A stretch of DNA of 64,000 nucleotides, taken from contig NZ_UGQU01000002.1 in assembly GCF_900453205.1 (NCBI RefSeq), forward strand, positions 496,001-560,000, read 5' to 3'. Below are positions 28,651 through 37,938 of this stretch, in pieces. The stretch is from Moraxella lacunata. GTDB taxonomy: Bacteria; Pseudomonadota; Gammaproteobacteria; Pseudomonadales; Moraxellaceae. A model generated the notes under the pieces. The model saw nothing but the letters and a program-made list of their open reading frames with translations, did not search any database and was not told where the DNA came from. Each line of letters begins with the position of its first letter. Position 1 is the stretch's first letter. Position numbers and translations under genes: made by a program.

Positions 28651-29586
28651 ATGCCAAATACGCCTGATGATAGTTTGATTCGTGACTTGATGACGACTTT
28701 GACCCTAACCGAGATAACCCCCGATGTGTTCTCGGCACCGAGCTTTGACTATGTGGGGGCAAGGGTGTTTGGCGGGCAGGTGCTTGCCCAAGCGATGATG
28801 GCGGGGGCGAAGACGCTCCAGATAGATAAGCCTTGTCACAGTTTTCACGGTTATTTTTTGCGTGGGGGCGACATTCGCCTGCCAGTCATCTACCAAGTTC
28901 GCCGTCTGCGTGATGGCAAAAGCCTATCGGCTCGGCAAGTCGTGGCGGTACAAAACGTGCCAAACAACCCTGACGACCCCACGCTTGGCACGACCGAACA
29001 GGTCATTTTTAGCATGATCGCGTCATTCTCACCCATGGAAGGCGGACTGGACTACCAAGAGAGCATGCCCGAATATCCGCACCCTGACACCTTACAAAGT
29101 GAGCAGGAGCTAAAAGACGCCCATGTCGGCAAAATCCCCGACGCCCTAAAAGCCCGCTACCTGCGTAAACGCCATGTCGAGATACGCCCTGTCACGCCCC
29201 GAGACCCCATTCATCCACAGCCCATGCGACCCCGCCAAGCCAACTGGCTCCGTATCAATGGATTACAAGACCAGCCTGTCGCCATTCATCAGGCTCTGCT
29301 TGCCTTTGCGTCCGACTTTTATTTGGTGGGTACGGGGCTGATGTCGCACGGGCTTAGCTTTATGACCAAGGGTTTACAAGTGGCAAGCATTGACCACAGC
29401 ATGCATTTTCATCGCCCCTTTGATGTCAGCGACTGGCTACTGTACGACATGTGGAGCGACACGACCAGTCACGCCAAGGGGCTAAACCACGGGCAGTTTT
29501 GGCAAGATGGCAGGCTTGTCGCCACCACCCAACAAGAAGGGCTTATGCGACTGGTTGGCGGTGAGCATGTAACCAGCAGTTCGTGA
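28651..29586 (+). CDS. tesB: Acyl-CoA thioesterase II
   Basis: A double-hotdog thioesterase of 311 residues. It shows the N-terminal ARVFGGQVLAQAM, CHSFHGYFLRGGD, RLRDGKSLSARQV and, in the second hotdog, IDHSMHFHRPF and DWLLYDMWS, the Asp of which is part of the family catalytic triad. It hydrolyses medium- and long-chain acyl-CoA to free fatty acid. I chose the ATG at 28651, preceded by TGGAATG, over the ATG at 28636. Its position back to back with plsB fits acyl-chain metabolism. Confidence 0.95.
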   Translation: MPNTPDDSLIRDLMTTLTLTEITPDVFSAPSFDYVGARVFGGQVLAQAMMAGAKTLQIDKPCHSFHGYFLRGGDIRLPVIYQVRRLRDGKSLSARQVVAVQNVPNNPDDPTLGTTEQVIFSMIASFSPMEGGLDYQESMPEYPHPDTLQSEQELKDAHVGKIPDALKARYLRKRHVEIRPVTPRDPIHPQPMRPRQANWLRINGLQDQPVAIHQALLAFASDFYLVGTGLMSHGLSFMTKGLQVASIDHSMHFHRPFDVSDWLLYDMWSDTTSHAKGLNHGQFWQDGRLVATTQQEGLMRLVGGEHVTSSS

Positions 29587-29687
29587 TACAAAAATCACAC
29601 ATGGCATTAATATCGGGCAAGGCTTGTTGGGGCATTATTTTGCTACAATAAGCCGTTTTTTGGCTTGTCATTGTTTTTTATCATTTT

Positions 29688-30854
29688 ATGAAAAATCCAC
29701 TGTTAAAAAATCTGTCCTTATACATCGCTCTGTTTGGCGGTGCCATCCTGCTGGCCGCCTGCACCCAAGAGACGCCCGACACGCCCATCTTGTCAAATGA
29801 TGAGATTGCCAAAGTGCTACCCAACCGCTCACAGGACAAGGCAAGTTGGGCAAGCGACATCGGGGCGATATTTGACGAGCTAAAACTGCATAAGGACAAA
29901 GAGAACATCTGCACCGTGGTTGCGGTCATTGACCAAGAGTCCAACTTTCACGCCAATCCCGCCGTTGCCAATCTCGGGCAAGCGTCCTTACGTGCCATCG
30001 ATGATAAGCTAGAAGACAAACTGGGTAAACAGCTCGCTGGCGTGTTTCGCACCATGCTCGCCACTCGCCCGACCAAGGATGACAGCTTTGAGAGCCAAAT
30101 CAAAAAAGTAAAAACCGAAAAAGAGCTGGACGAGCTATACCAACAGATGTTTGACTACTTTACCAGCACCTATAAAGTCAGTGGCGTGAACAATCTTACC
30201 AAGCTCACAGGCGAGAGCCTTGATGAACGCCTAAATCCCATCACCACCTTAGGCTCCATGCAGGTGCATGTCAACTACGCCAAACGCCACCGCCGAGCCA
30301 ACATGAACGACCGCACCCTGCGTGCTGACATGTACGGGCAGTATGGCGGTCTGTATTACGGCATTCATCGCTTGATGATGTATCAGGCGGATTATGATAA
30401 GCCAATTTATCGTTTTGCTGACTACAACTCTGGCGTGTATTCAAGTCGAAATTCCGCTTTTCAAAAACGTGTGGCAAGCCTAACAGGAATCAGCCTTGAC
30501 ATCGATGGCGATTTGCTGTTATATGCCAATGGCACGGTGAGCAGTGCCAAATCACAAACTGAGACGGCACTCATCAACCTACTCGCCACCGCCAAAACAC
30601 CGCTCACCCCCGCCCAAATCAGAAGTGATTTGAAAAAAGAGAAAAAAGCAAGTTTTGAGCAAACCGCCACGTATCAAGGGGTTAGCGAGCTGTTTAAAGC
30701 CAAATACAAAAAAGACCCCACCTATGCCATCATGCCACAGGTCGTGATTAGCAGTACAAAGATGAAACAGGACAAAAACACCAACTGGTACGCCACCAAT
30801 GTCAATAGACGTTATGAAGCGTGTATGACGTTGGCAAATAAGCTGGGGAAATAA
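29688..30854 (+). CDS. DUF1615 lipoprotein, lytic transglycosylase-like
   Basis: This 388-residue protein has a lipobox (AILLAAC, Cys at about 25), so it would be an outer-membrane lipoprotein. A transglycosylase-like core is suggested by VAVIDQESNFHANP, in which the Glu is in the position of the SLT catalytic Glu, then TTLGSMQVHVNYA and FADYNSGVYSSRNSAFQ, the typical DUF1615 blocks. Proteins of the family are expected to act on peptidoglycan, but activity has not been shown to my knowledge. It is a single gene downstream of tesB. Confidence 0.85.
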   Translation: MKNPLLKNLSLYIALFGGAILLAACTQETPDTPILSNDEIAKVLPNRSQDKASWASDIGAIFDELKLHKDKENICTVVAVIDQESNFHANPAVANLGQASLRAIDDKLEDKLGKQLAGVFRTMLATRPTKDDSFESQIKKVKTEKELDELYQQMFDYFTSTYKVSGVNNLTKLTGESLDERLNPITTLGSMQVHVNYAKRHRRANMNDRTLRADMYGQYGGLYYGIHRLMMYQADYDKPIYRFADYNSGVYSSRNSAFQKRVASLTGISLDIDGDLLLYANGTVSSAKSQTETALINLLATAKTPLTPAQIRSDLKKEKKASFEQTATYQGVSELFKAKYKKDPTYAIMPQVVISSTKMKQDKNTNWYATNVNRRYEACMTLANKLGK

Positions 30855-30970
30855 ATGGGGTAAATAGGGGGTGCCTACTCTTTATTTGCCATGATAAATG
30901 ATAAATGATAAAGGCAAATTAAGAAAGATAAATAAAAAAAGGTAAATAAAAACCACAGAGCGATACTGAT

Positions 30971-31240
30971 TTAAAAATCAAAACTTAACTGCTCAAACTG
31001 CCCATAAAAATCAAACTCATAATTGACTGGGGTTTGGCGTTGTTTGTGGCGAAGTAGGGCGTTGATGTTGCGACGTCGTCTACCAAGGTTTTTTAAAATT
31101 TTTGCTCGCTCGCCATCGCTGATGATGTGCCATGTTTGGCGTTCGGTGCGATTTCTAAAACAGCCCATGCAGTAGCCCTTTTTGTTCATGGCACACACGC
31201 TAATGCAGGGGTTGTCTATCATAAAAAGTTCGTTTTGCAT
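30971..31240 (-). CDS. DUF1289 cysteine-rich small protein
   Basis: An 89-residue protein with the family signature NPCISVCAMNKKGYCMGC (four Cys), followed by RTERQTWHIISDGERAKIL and an Arg-rich helix. DUF1289 proteins are small and of unknown role; the Cys pattern suggests a metal or cluster site. The start may be Met7 (31222). It is a lone minus-strand gene between two plus-strand genes. Confidence 0.8.
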   Translation of the reverse strand: MQNELFMIDNPCISVCAMNKKGYCMGCFRNRTERQTWHIISDGERAKILKNLGRRRRNINALLRHKQRQTPVNYEFDFYGQFEQLSFDF

Positions 31241-31409
31241 GGCAGGCGAGTGTGGTTAATAAAAAGGGCAAATGTCGGACAGGAGTATTAATTATAGCGA
31301 AAATTGATAAAAATTGATACAATGGCGTTCGATTTATTTATCATATATTTGCCCATCGCACCATTTTACGATACTCTTATAACACCACTTTACTGCCCAT
31401 AAAACGACC

Positions 31410-32012
31410 ATGACCATCATCTACCTGCACGGACTAGACTCCGACCCCAATGCCACCAAAGCCGTCATCACCGCCAACCACGCCAAAGAGTTTGGCATAG
31501 ACACCCTACGCCCTGATTTGAACTGTCCGCCTGATGACGTGGTGGCTAAGCTATTGAATTTAATCAAAGAAAACCCCAATGCCGTGCTTGTCGGTTCGTC
31601 TTTGGGTGGGTATTTTGCTACACTCTTGTCCGACATGACAGGCACGCCTGCGGTGCTATTAAACCCGAGCATATGCCCTGATTTGAGCTTTCAGCGATTT
31701 TTAACGGACAATTTTGACGGGCAAGCACTCACAGACGATACCATCATCTACACCACGACAGGGGGCTGGCAGATTCGCTATGGGGATTTGGCGTGGTTTG
31801 AAAAGCACCGTTTGACCGTCAAAAATCCCCAAAAAATCAAAGTGTTATTAAAAATGGGTGATGAGCTGTTGGACGCCCACGCCACTCAAGCATTTTTTGA
31901 AAGTTGTGGGGCGGACGTTGTCGCCCAAGACGGGGGCGACCATAGAATGAGTGATTATAAAGAGCAGGTGGGGCGTGTTGTGGGGTGGGTACAAGCACAC
32001 CAATCCAAATAA
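31410..32012 (+). CDS. YqiA/YcfP-family alpha/beta-hydrolase (esterase)
   Basis: This 200-residue single-domain hydrolase begins directly with the strand IIYLHGLDSDPNATK. The nucleophile elbow is VGSSLGGYFA, the acid is in LLKMGDELLD, and the catalytic His is in QDGGDHRMSDY. The pattern matches the UPF0227 group, small cytoplasmic esterases of unknown natural substrate. A weak hairpin (AGCCTGCC/GGCAGGCT, 32043-32075) follows but has no T-run. Confidence 0.85.
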   Translation: MTIIYLHGLDSDPNATKAVITANHAKEFGIDTLRPDLNCPPDDVVAKLLNLIKENPNAVLVGSSLGGYFATLLSDMTGTPAVLLNPSICPDLSFQRFLTDNFDGQALTDDTIIYTTTGGWQIRYGDLAWFEKHRLTVKNPQKIKVLLKMGDELLDAHATQAFFESCGADVVAQDGGDHRMSDYKEQVGRVVGWVQAHQSK

Positions 32013-32382
32013 ACCGCTCGCAACAGGAGTTCTTGTATTTACAGCCTGCCTAAATTACAAACTGCTTGGCAGGCTTGTCATGTATGCTTTTGACGCACAT
32101 TTGCCATCCTTCCCTTGACAATACCTACCCATACCAACACACTTTTTTAAAGATGTTTATTGATACCATAAAAAACCTACAAAACCCCAACCAAATTTTA
32201 TTTTTTGGCTAATCTATGTTACAATCCTTTGAATATTAACAAATTTTGTGCAAATGTTGCTCAAAATTAACCCCATTGGTGCAATCAAATATGAATAGGA
32301 TTGGTGTGTTTATCAATCGTTTTTAATCATTTAGGCGTTTATCCATATTTTATTGCACTACCATTGACAATAGGAGTGTAAT
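32013..32382. other. Intergenic stretch before the BCCT transporter
   Basis: 370 bases without a gene. It contains the hairpin AGCCTGCC/GGCAGGCT at 32043-32075 and A/T-rich DNA. AGGAG precedes the next start. I see no repeat copy, riboswitch or clear promoter match. Confidence 0.5.
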
Positions 32383-34374
32383 ATGAGTACGCCTGTACCC
32401 AAAAAAAACAAGCACGGGCTAAATCCGCCTGTGTTCTTGACATCGGCAGGGCTGATTGCCTTTATCAGTTTGTTTGCCATTTTATTGCCTGAGCTTGCCG
32501 ACAAGACCTTTAAGGCGGTACAATCAGCGATTGTGGATAATGCCAGTTGGTACTATGTGCTGACGGTGGCGATTATTTTGCTGTTTAGCGTGTATTTGGG
32601 CTTATCCAAACTCGGTAACATCAAGCTTGGCCCTGACCATTCTCGCCCTGATTATAGTAATTTTTCGTGGTTTGCCATGCTGTTTTCGGCAGGTATGGGC
32701 ATTGGGCTTATGTTCTTTGGCGTGGCAGAACCTGTCATGCACTTTTTAAATCCGCCACATGGGGACGGTAGCACCATAGACGCTGCTCGCCAAGCCATGC
32801 GACTGACCTTTTTTCATTGGGGCTTGCACGCTTGGGCGGTGTATGCGGTGGTGGCTCTGATTTTGGCGTTTTTTGCGTATCGGCATAACCTGCCCTTGAC
32901 GTTGCGTTCGGCATTATATCCGCTTATCGGCGACAAGATTTATGGCCCTATCGGTCATGCGGTGGACGTGTTTGCGGTGGTGGGGACGCTGTTTGGCTTG
33001 GCGACTTCCCTAGGTTATGGGGCGTTGCAGGTCAATACGGGGCTTAATCATATGTTCTCGTTCATCCCTGTGGGGACGGCAAGCCAAGTGGTGCTGATTG
33101 CCATCATCTGTGCGTTGGCGACTGTCTCGGTGATGTCGGGACTGGATAAGGGCGTAAAAATGCTCTCCGAGCTTAATCTAGGCTTGGCAGTGGTTCTACT
33201 GCTCTTTGTGCTATTGGGCGGTTCGACGGTGTTTTTATTGCAAGCGTACGTCCAAAATGTTGGTTCATATCTTTCAAACATTGTCGGCTTAACCTTTAAC
33301 CTATATGCCTATGACAAAACCGATTGGTTTGGCGGTTGGACGATTTTGTATTGGGGTTGGTGGCTTAGCTGGGCTCCGTTTGTCGGTCTATTTATCGCTC
33401 GTGTGTCTCGTGGGCGTACCATTCGTGAGTTTGTGCTTGGGGTGCTGTTTGTCCCAGCCGGCTTTACCTTTTTGTGGATGACGGTGTTTGGCAACTCCGC
33501 CATTGACATGATTTTAAATCAAGGCAACACCTTGCTTGGCGAGATTATCAACAAAGACGTATCGCTGTCCTTATTTGCCTTTTTAGAAGAGCTTCCCATG
33601 TCGGGGCTGTTTAGCTATGTTGCCCTTGCCATGATTATCGTGTTTTTTATCACGTCTGCCGACTCTGGGGCTTTGGTGATGGATATGCTTTGCTCGCACG
33701 GCAAAGGCAGCAAAGGGGTACGTTATCGTCTGTTTTGGTCAATCGGGGCAGGCGTGGTTGCCATTGCTCTGCTACTGGCAGGCGGTCTTGGGGCGTTGCA
33801 AACCATGGCAATCGCCAGTGCTTTGCCCTTTGTAACAGTGCTGATGATTGCGATGTATGGGCTGTTAAAGGCTCTGAACGTGGACGCCCAAAAGCAAGAA
33901 ATCCTACAACAAAACCTAAGCGTGCCTTTGCCTGCCCAAGGCGGTGGCGTATGGCGTGAAAGACTGCACGTCATCATGAACTTTCCAAGTCGCTCTGCGG
34001 TAAGCCGTTTTATTGATACAACCGTCAAAGAGGCATGCGAAGATGTGGCAGAAGAGCTACGGGGCTTGGGCGTGGACGCTAAGGTCTTAAATGAAAAATC
34101 AGGCAGTGTGGTGCTACTTGCCAATCACGGCAGTGAGATTGACTTTGTCTATAAGGTACGCCTGTCAAGCCATGTCCAGCCTGACTTTGTCCATAGCGAT
34201 GACGACACCAGCACCGCAAGCGATGACGACACCCAGACCTACTATCGTGCCGAAGTGCATTTGGGTGAAGGCGGGCAAGATTACGACATCATGGGGTGGA
34301 GTAAAGAAGGGGTGATTAACGACATTGTCAGCCAATATCATCGCCATATGCACTTTTTGCATAGTTTGCGTTAA
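32383..34374 (+). CDS. betT: BCCT-family choline/glycine-betaine transporter
   Basis: A 663-residue inner-membrane transporter with 12 predicted helices. Family hallmarks are SAGMGIGLMFFGVAEP, and WTILYWGWWLSWAPFVGLFIAR (seen as WGWWLSWAPFVG) with the aromatic residues of the substrate site. ITSADSGALVMDML lies late in the core. The long hydrophilic C-terminal tail (about residue 510 onward) is typical of BetT-type proton-coupled choline carriers, where it acts in osmosensing. Choline, betaine and carnitine specificity cannot be told apart here. The gene stands alone with no choline oxidation genes nearby, so an osmoprotectant uptake role is inferred. Confidence 0.9.
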   Translation: MSTPVPKKNKHGLNPPVFLTSAGLIAFISLFAILLPELADKTFKAVQSAIVDNASWYYVLTVAIILLFSVYLGLSKLGNIKLGPDHSRPDYSNFSWFAMLFSAGMGIGLMFFGVAEPVMHFLNPPHGDGSTIDAARQAMRLTFFHWGLHAWAVYAVVALILAFFAYRHNLPLTLRSALYPLIGDKIYGPIGHAVDVFAVVGTLFGLATSLGYGALQVNTGLNHMFSFIPVGTASQVVLIAIICALATVSVMSGLDKGVKMLSELNLGLAVVLLLFVLLGGSTVFLLQAYVQNVGSYLSNIVGLTFNLYAYDKTDWFGGWTILYWGWWLSWAPFVGLFIARVSRGRTIREFVLGVLFVPAGFTFLWMTVFGNSAIDMILNQGNTLLGEIINKDVSLSLFAFLEELPMSGLFSYVALAMIIVFFITSADSGALVMDMLCSHGKGSKGVRYRLFWSIGAGVVAIALLLAGGLGALQTMAIASALPFVTVLMIAMYGLLKALNVDAQKQEILQQNLSVPLPAQGGGVWRERLHVIMNFPSRSAVSRFIDTTVKEACEDVAEELRGLGVDAKVLNEKSGSVVLLANHGSEIDFVYKVRLSSHVQPDFVHSDDDTSTASDDDTQTYYRAEVHLGEGGQDYDIMGWSKEGVINDIVSQYHRHMHFLHSLR

Positions 34375-34414
34375 GGTGGTATTTAAAAGTGTTTTTAAAA
34401 TGCCGTCCAAGTGA

Positions 34415-34482
34415 GAATTGAAACCCCACCCCAAAGCTCGCCACTCACACACTAACCTTTGGGGTGCTTTCTCTTTCAATTC
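34415..34482. terminator. Long hairpin between convergent genes, related to the 8740 hairpin
   Basis: GAATTGAAA/TTTCAATTC outside and CACCCCAAAG/CTTTGGGGTG inside. The phrase CCCCAAAGCTCGCCACTC is shared with 8358-8376. It could terminate transcription in both directions. Confidence 0.6.
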
Positions 34483-34483
34483 A

Positions 34484-35476
34484 TCACAAATATTGTTTTA
34501 AAAACGCCAACACTTTTTCTTGGTATTCTGGTGTTGTCCAAAATTTTGGCGTGGCGTGTCCTTCGCCTTCTAGGATAACCAGTTCGCTAGGAATTTGATA
34601 TTCTTTCAATTTTTTCAAATAGCGAACCGATTGTTCGTGAGATACAACACAATCATTGTTGCCGTGAAACATCAAAGTCGGCGGGGTGTCTTTGGAAACC
34701 CGATAAAGTGGGCTTAATGCGGTGGCTTTTTTGATAAAGGCAGGCGAGCCGTATTTTTCGCCAACAGCATAGGCACTCAAATCAAAATCTTGGGGAATGT
34801 CGGCTTGTATCACATTGGGGCTGGGCTTTGGTGGCGGTCATATTGACAAAATCAGCAGAACCATAATAGGGCAAGCTCGCCTTAATGTGTTTGCCCTGCG
34901 TTACGGCAAGCCACTGTGCCAAATGTCCGCCCGCACTTTCGCCCATTACCGCAATGCGATTGCTGTCCAAGCCATATTGTTTGCCATTTTTACGCACAAA
35001 TTCAAAGGCTTTTGTTACATCATGATTTCGTCAAGCAATGCATCGGGCAAAAAACGATAGCCCACCGACACAACCGCATAGCCGTTGTCAAGCAGGCGTT
35101 TTATCATTTCTTCTACATTTTTGTGTGAACCGCCCATGACTTCCATTTTGTCGCCAGTGATAAATCCGCCACCGTGAAGGTACAACACGACAGGGGTGTT
35201 ACCCCGATGATTTTTGGGCAAATAAATGTCCATTTTTTGGCGTTCGTTGATGTTGTCATAAGCGACATTGGCATAGCTGATGTGATTGAGTTTATTGGCA
35301 GTTGCCATTTGCTTGGTGTGCTGGGTGCTTGCCTTGCTGTTGGCTCTGATGGCTTGGTCTATGGCGGTGTTGGCATTTACGCTCACTTGGCTTGATGGGG
35401 TGGTTTGGCAAGCAGACAGTGCCAATGCCAAAGCGGAAAAGGTCAGGGCAATGGCGATGGTTTTGAATTTTTTCAT
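34484..35476 (-). pseudogene. Alpha/beta-hydrolase (esterase/lipase-like) lipoprotein with two frameshifts
   Basis: Three frames make one protein of about 330 residues. Frame 1 (ATG 35476) has a lipoprotein signal (ALALSAC), the oxyanion motif YLHGGGFITGDK and GYRFLPDALLDEI. Frame 2 carries HDVTKAFEFVRKNG and the nucleophile elbow GESAGGHLAQW. Frame 3 carries DIPQDFDLSAYAV, the Asp in MFHGNNDCVVSHEQS and the His in GEGHATPKF. One missing base near 35030 and one extra C in a run of four (34817-34820) explain both breaks. HGGG plus GESAG places it with the BD-FAE/hormone-sensitive-lipase-like esterases. As written, no complete enzyme is made. Confidence 0.82.
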
Positions 35477-35586
35477 AACATTTCTCTTTGGGTTTGATGG
35501 AATGGACATATTATAAAATTTTAGACTTGATAAAAGCATGGCGATTTTTGGAAAGTTGGTTTTTAAAAATGGAAAGATAAATTTTC

Positions 35587-35598
35587 AGGCTGTCTGAA
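35587..35598 (+). other. Uptake-word-like site in a hairpin
   Basis: AGGCTGTCTGAA is one base from both the AG-simDUS and the AG-DUS words of Neisseriaceae, and it lies within TTTTCAG-gctgt-CTGAAAA, a small hairpin. Chance occurrence is possible. Confidence 0.3.
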
Positions 35599-35624
35599 AA
35601 CCCATTTTGCAAAATTTTTATAAA

Positions 35625-35659
35625 AAAACACCGCCTAATTTTAAATTAAACGGTGTTTT
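35625..35659 (-). terminator. Terminator of the truncated gene
   Basis: On the minus strand AAAACACCG pairs with CGGTGTTTT across an A/T-rich loop, with the T-run continuing. Confidence 0.7.
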
Positions 35660-35667
35660 AAATCCCA

Positions 35668-36000
35668 TTATTTCCCTTCAAAATACGCCAGTTTATCCCG
35701 ATAAAACGAACCTAAGTAATAAGTCTTACCCACAGGCAACACGGTAGAAACACCGCTAAAATCGGCGGTATATTTGCCTTGATAAATGGCATTGGTCGCC
35801 AAATTGTTAGGGTTAATCGTGGTGATGTGATAATCTTTTAAACAATCAAAAGTCAAGCCATTTTGACAAGTCAAAGCCATAGACCCTGCGGTAATCAGCT
35901 TATCGTCCGCCCAATGCAAATTGTCAAATACGCCATAATTAAGCTGGGCGGTGGCGACTTCTTTGGCGGGGTTGGTGTTGGTTAATTTGCTTAACTTTTT
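35668..36000 (-). pseudogene. 3' fragment of an unidentified gene cut off by the IS1-family element
   Basis: The open frame continues without a stop from 35668 back to the element boundary, giving about 110 residues (NAKKLSKLTNTNPAKEV, then VFDNLHWADDKLITAG, ALTCQNGLTFDCLKDY, TYYLGSFYRDKLAYF at the C-terminus). Two Cys flank NGLTFD and may form a disulfide. The N-terminal half does not reappear beyond the element at 36780, so adjacent DNA seems lost. I do not recognise the family. Confidence 0.6.
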
Positions 36001-36779
36001 GGCATTGTTAAACTAAAATACATAATTCAAAGTTCCATTCCACTTAGCAAACAGTAAGTTCAAAGTGTTTTCTATCATTTTCTCGGATTTAGAATAACAT
36101 TTTGATTTTCTTCTAAATCTTGCTGTGAAATGCCTAATGAGACTATTATAGCCCTCTATGGTAAAAGTTTGAGCTTTGCTTGTCATATGTTTTGATTTTG
36201 GAATGACTTCAAGGTAAGATTTCCAGTAGTCACTACAAAACAGTTGAATGTTATGGATATTCAATTGATTGTAAAGCTGTTTAAAGGTGTTGGTGTCTCG
36301 TCTGCCACAAACAAAACCTAAGATTTGTTTTGTTGTTCTGTCAATGGCAACCCAAGTCCAGCAAGCGTTTTTTTATGCTTGGTGTAGCTATGAATCTCAT
36401 CAAGCTCAACGATATCTATCGCTTGATTGCTATCTTGTTTAATTTGATGTTGTTCACCAAGTTTTTTAACCCATTGATAGACTGTGCCATAACTAATACC
36501 TAATATGCGACCAATTGAGCGAAAGCCCAAACCTTCTAGATACATATTGATTGCCATTTGCTTGGTTTCTTCGCTTTTATGATGCGTTGGTTTATGTACC
36601 GAAAAGTAATGATTGCAACCTTTGCACTTATAGCGTTGTCTGCCATTGTTAAAACCTGCTTTGACAAAGTGTTTGTGCTTACATTTAGGACAACTATCAA
36701 ATGTTTCGTTCATTGGTTTTTACTCTATATGGTAAAGTATTGAGCTATTTTAACTTATGTATTTGTTTTTAACAATACC
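36001..36779 (-). mobile_element. IS1-family insertion sequence, about 779 bp
   Basis: The ends GGCATTGTTAAA...AATACATAA and (inverted) GGTATTGTTAAA...AATACATAA form imperfect terminal repeats of about 25 bp. The length and the two-frame transposase are those of the IS1 family. No 8-9 bp direct duplication flanks it (AACTTTTT versus AAATTTTG), which suggests a deletion or recombination next to the element. Its outer 11 bases match those of the 133-bp MITEs. Confidence 0.85.
36013..36713 (-). CDS. IS1-family transposase made by -1 frameshifting
   Basis: The upstream frame (ATG 36713) has an InsA-like zinc finger (CPKCKHKHF, then CKGCNHYF) and a helix-turn-helix (FRSIGRILGISYGTVYQWV), and enters the catalytic domain at ELDEIHSYTKHKK. 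It meets a run of seven A followed by C (36368-36374). A -1 slip there joins NACWTWVAIDRTTKQILGF in the second frame, which has CSDYWKSY, the IEGYNSLIRHF region and KMIENTLNLLFAKWNG to the stop at 36013. This reproduces IS1's A6C programmed frameshift, so the gene is read as intact, not broken. It makes the DDE transposase that probably also acts on the MITEs. Confidence 0.88.
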
Positions 36780-36808
36780 AAATTTTGATATACCCACTTT
36801 TCTTTTGG

Positions 36809-36847
36809 GTTAACTTTTGCTAAAATCCTTAATTAGCAAAAGTTAAC
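36809..36847. repeat. Perfect 15-bp inverted repeat upstream of the LytTR regulator
   Basis: GTTAACTTTTGCTAA and TTAGCAAAAGTTAAC flank a 9-base spacer, 173 bases upstream of the regulator start. No T-run follows in either direction. It could be an operator or the remains of a mobile end; GTTAACTTTTGC-like words recur only here. Confidence 0.55.
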
Positions 36848-37019
36848 TCATAAATAACATTATTCATCAAAAACAGACATAACATTTAGTTATTCTTCAT
36901 TACATTGATGGTATTTGACGAGCGTTTGTTATGATAATTTGTAAATCCACATCATTATTGGTTATTCATCAATAGCAAGTGGATACTGTAACACATGCCA
37001 TAATATTAAGGAGAGGCAA

Positions 37020-37754
37020 ATGAAAATTCTAATTTGTGAGAGCGAGCCAGCCCTGCGCAAACATGTTCAAACAATTATCGAGACACTCGCGCATGAAATC
37101 GTCGGGCAAGCAGAACGCTTAGAAGAAGCTTACACATCGGTGATGGAACACCAGCCTGAGGTTCTATTTATCAATGCTCACTTGGCTTACATTGAAGAAT
37201 TTTGTCAGAAAATCAACCAAGAATTTAACCATCCGCCTGCCATTATTTTCTTTGGGCTAGATGACACTCACCTTATGTTAAATGCTCTAAAATGGGGAGT
37301 TTGCGACTATCTACCCATTCCCATTCAAGAAAACGATGTCAAGAACGCCTTACAAAAGTGCTGTCGCATTAACGCCGCCCAACAAGCAAGCCTTAACGAG
37401 AAAAACGGTAAAAGTGGTCGCACTCGCCAATACATCGCCGCACGCACGCACCGTGGCGTTGAACTCATCTCGCTGTCTGATGTCTACTATTTTACCGCTG
37501 ACCAAAAATACGTCAAAGTACGCCACAAAAATGGCGTGGTACTCATTGATGAAACCTTAAAAGACTTAGAAGAAGAGTTTGAAGGCATCATGTTCCGCAT
37601 TCATCGTAATGCTTTGATTAATCTAGATTATTTGGATTTGTTGGAAACGGTGGATAGCGGTCAATATCAAGTACGCTTTCGGGGCATGCCTGAGAAACTG
37701 TCGGTATCACGCCGTCATCTGCCCATGCTCAGAGAAAAAATTCACAGCATTTGA
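37020..37754 (+). CDS. algR: LytTR-family response regulator (AlgR-like) with degenerate receiver
   Basis: This 244-residue protein has an N-terminal receiver fold (1-120) and a C-terminal LytTR DNA-binding domain (about 140-240; RTHRGVELISLSDVYYF, YVKVRHKNG, MFRIHRNALINLDYL). In the receiver the acidic pair after the first strand is Glu-Ser (ICESEP) instead of Asp-Asp. The phospho-acceptor position reads LFINAHL, with Asn in place of Asp, and the conserved Lys strand reads DYLPIPI. Phosphorylation by the usual route therefore looks impossible. AGGAGAGG precedes the ATG. It lies directly upstream of hemC, the same order as Pseudomonas algR-hemC-hemD. The symbol is by synteny and domain match. 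Confidence 0.85.
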   Translation: MKILICESEPALRKHVQTIIETLAHEIVGQAERLEEAYTSVMEHQPEVLFINAHLAYIEEFCQKINQEFNHPPAIIFFGLDDTHLMLNALKWGVCDYLPIPIQENDVKNALQKCCRINAAQQASLNEKNGKSGRTRQYIAARTHRGVELISLSDVYYFTADQKYVKVRHKNGVVLIDETLKDLEEEFEGIMFRIHRNALINLDYLDLLETVDSGQYQVRFRGMPEKLSVSRRHLPMLREKIHSI

Positions 37755-37778
37755 CGGGCAAGCCATCCGATACCATCC

Positions 37779-37802
37779 AAGGGCGTTGATTCGCCCTTTT
37801 GT
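37779..37802 (+). terminator. Terminator of the LytTR regulator gene
   Basis: AAGGGCG-ttgat-TCGCCCTTTT, 25 bases after the stop. Confidence 0.85.
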
Positions 37803-37938
37803 ATTTTAGCCACCTTGATTTGGTAGTTATTTACATCCATACCAAGAAATAACTGGTATGAATTTTTATTTGGCATTTTGGGGTAAATGTGGTTAAAATA
37901 GGCAATCATTGATAAGATAACATAGCGATAACACAATC

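Noticed and set aside
36013..36713. IS1-type transposase as a frameshifted pseudogene
   Set aside because: The shift falls on the family's programmed slip site, so the two frames are expected in an intact element.
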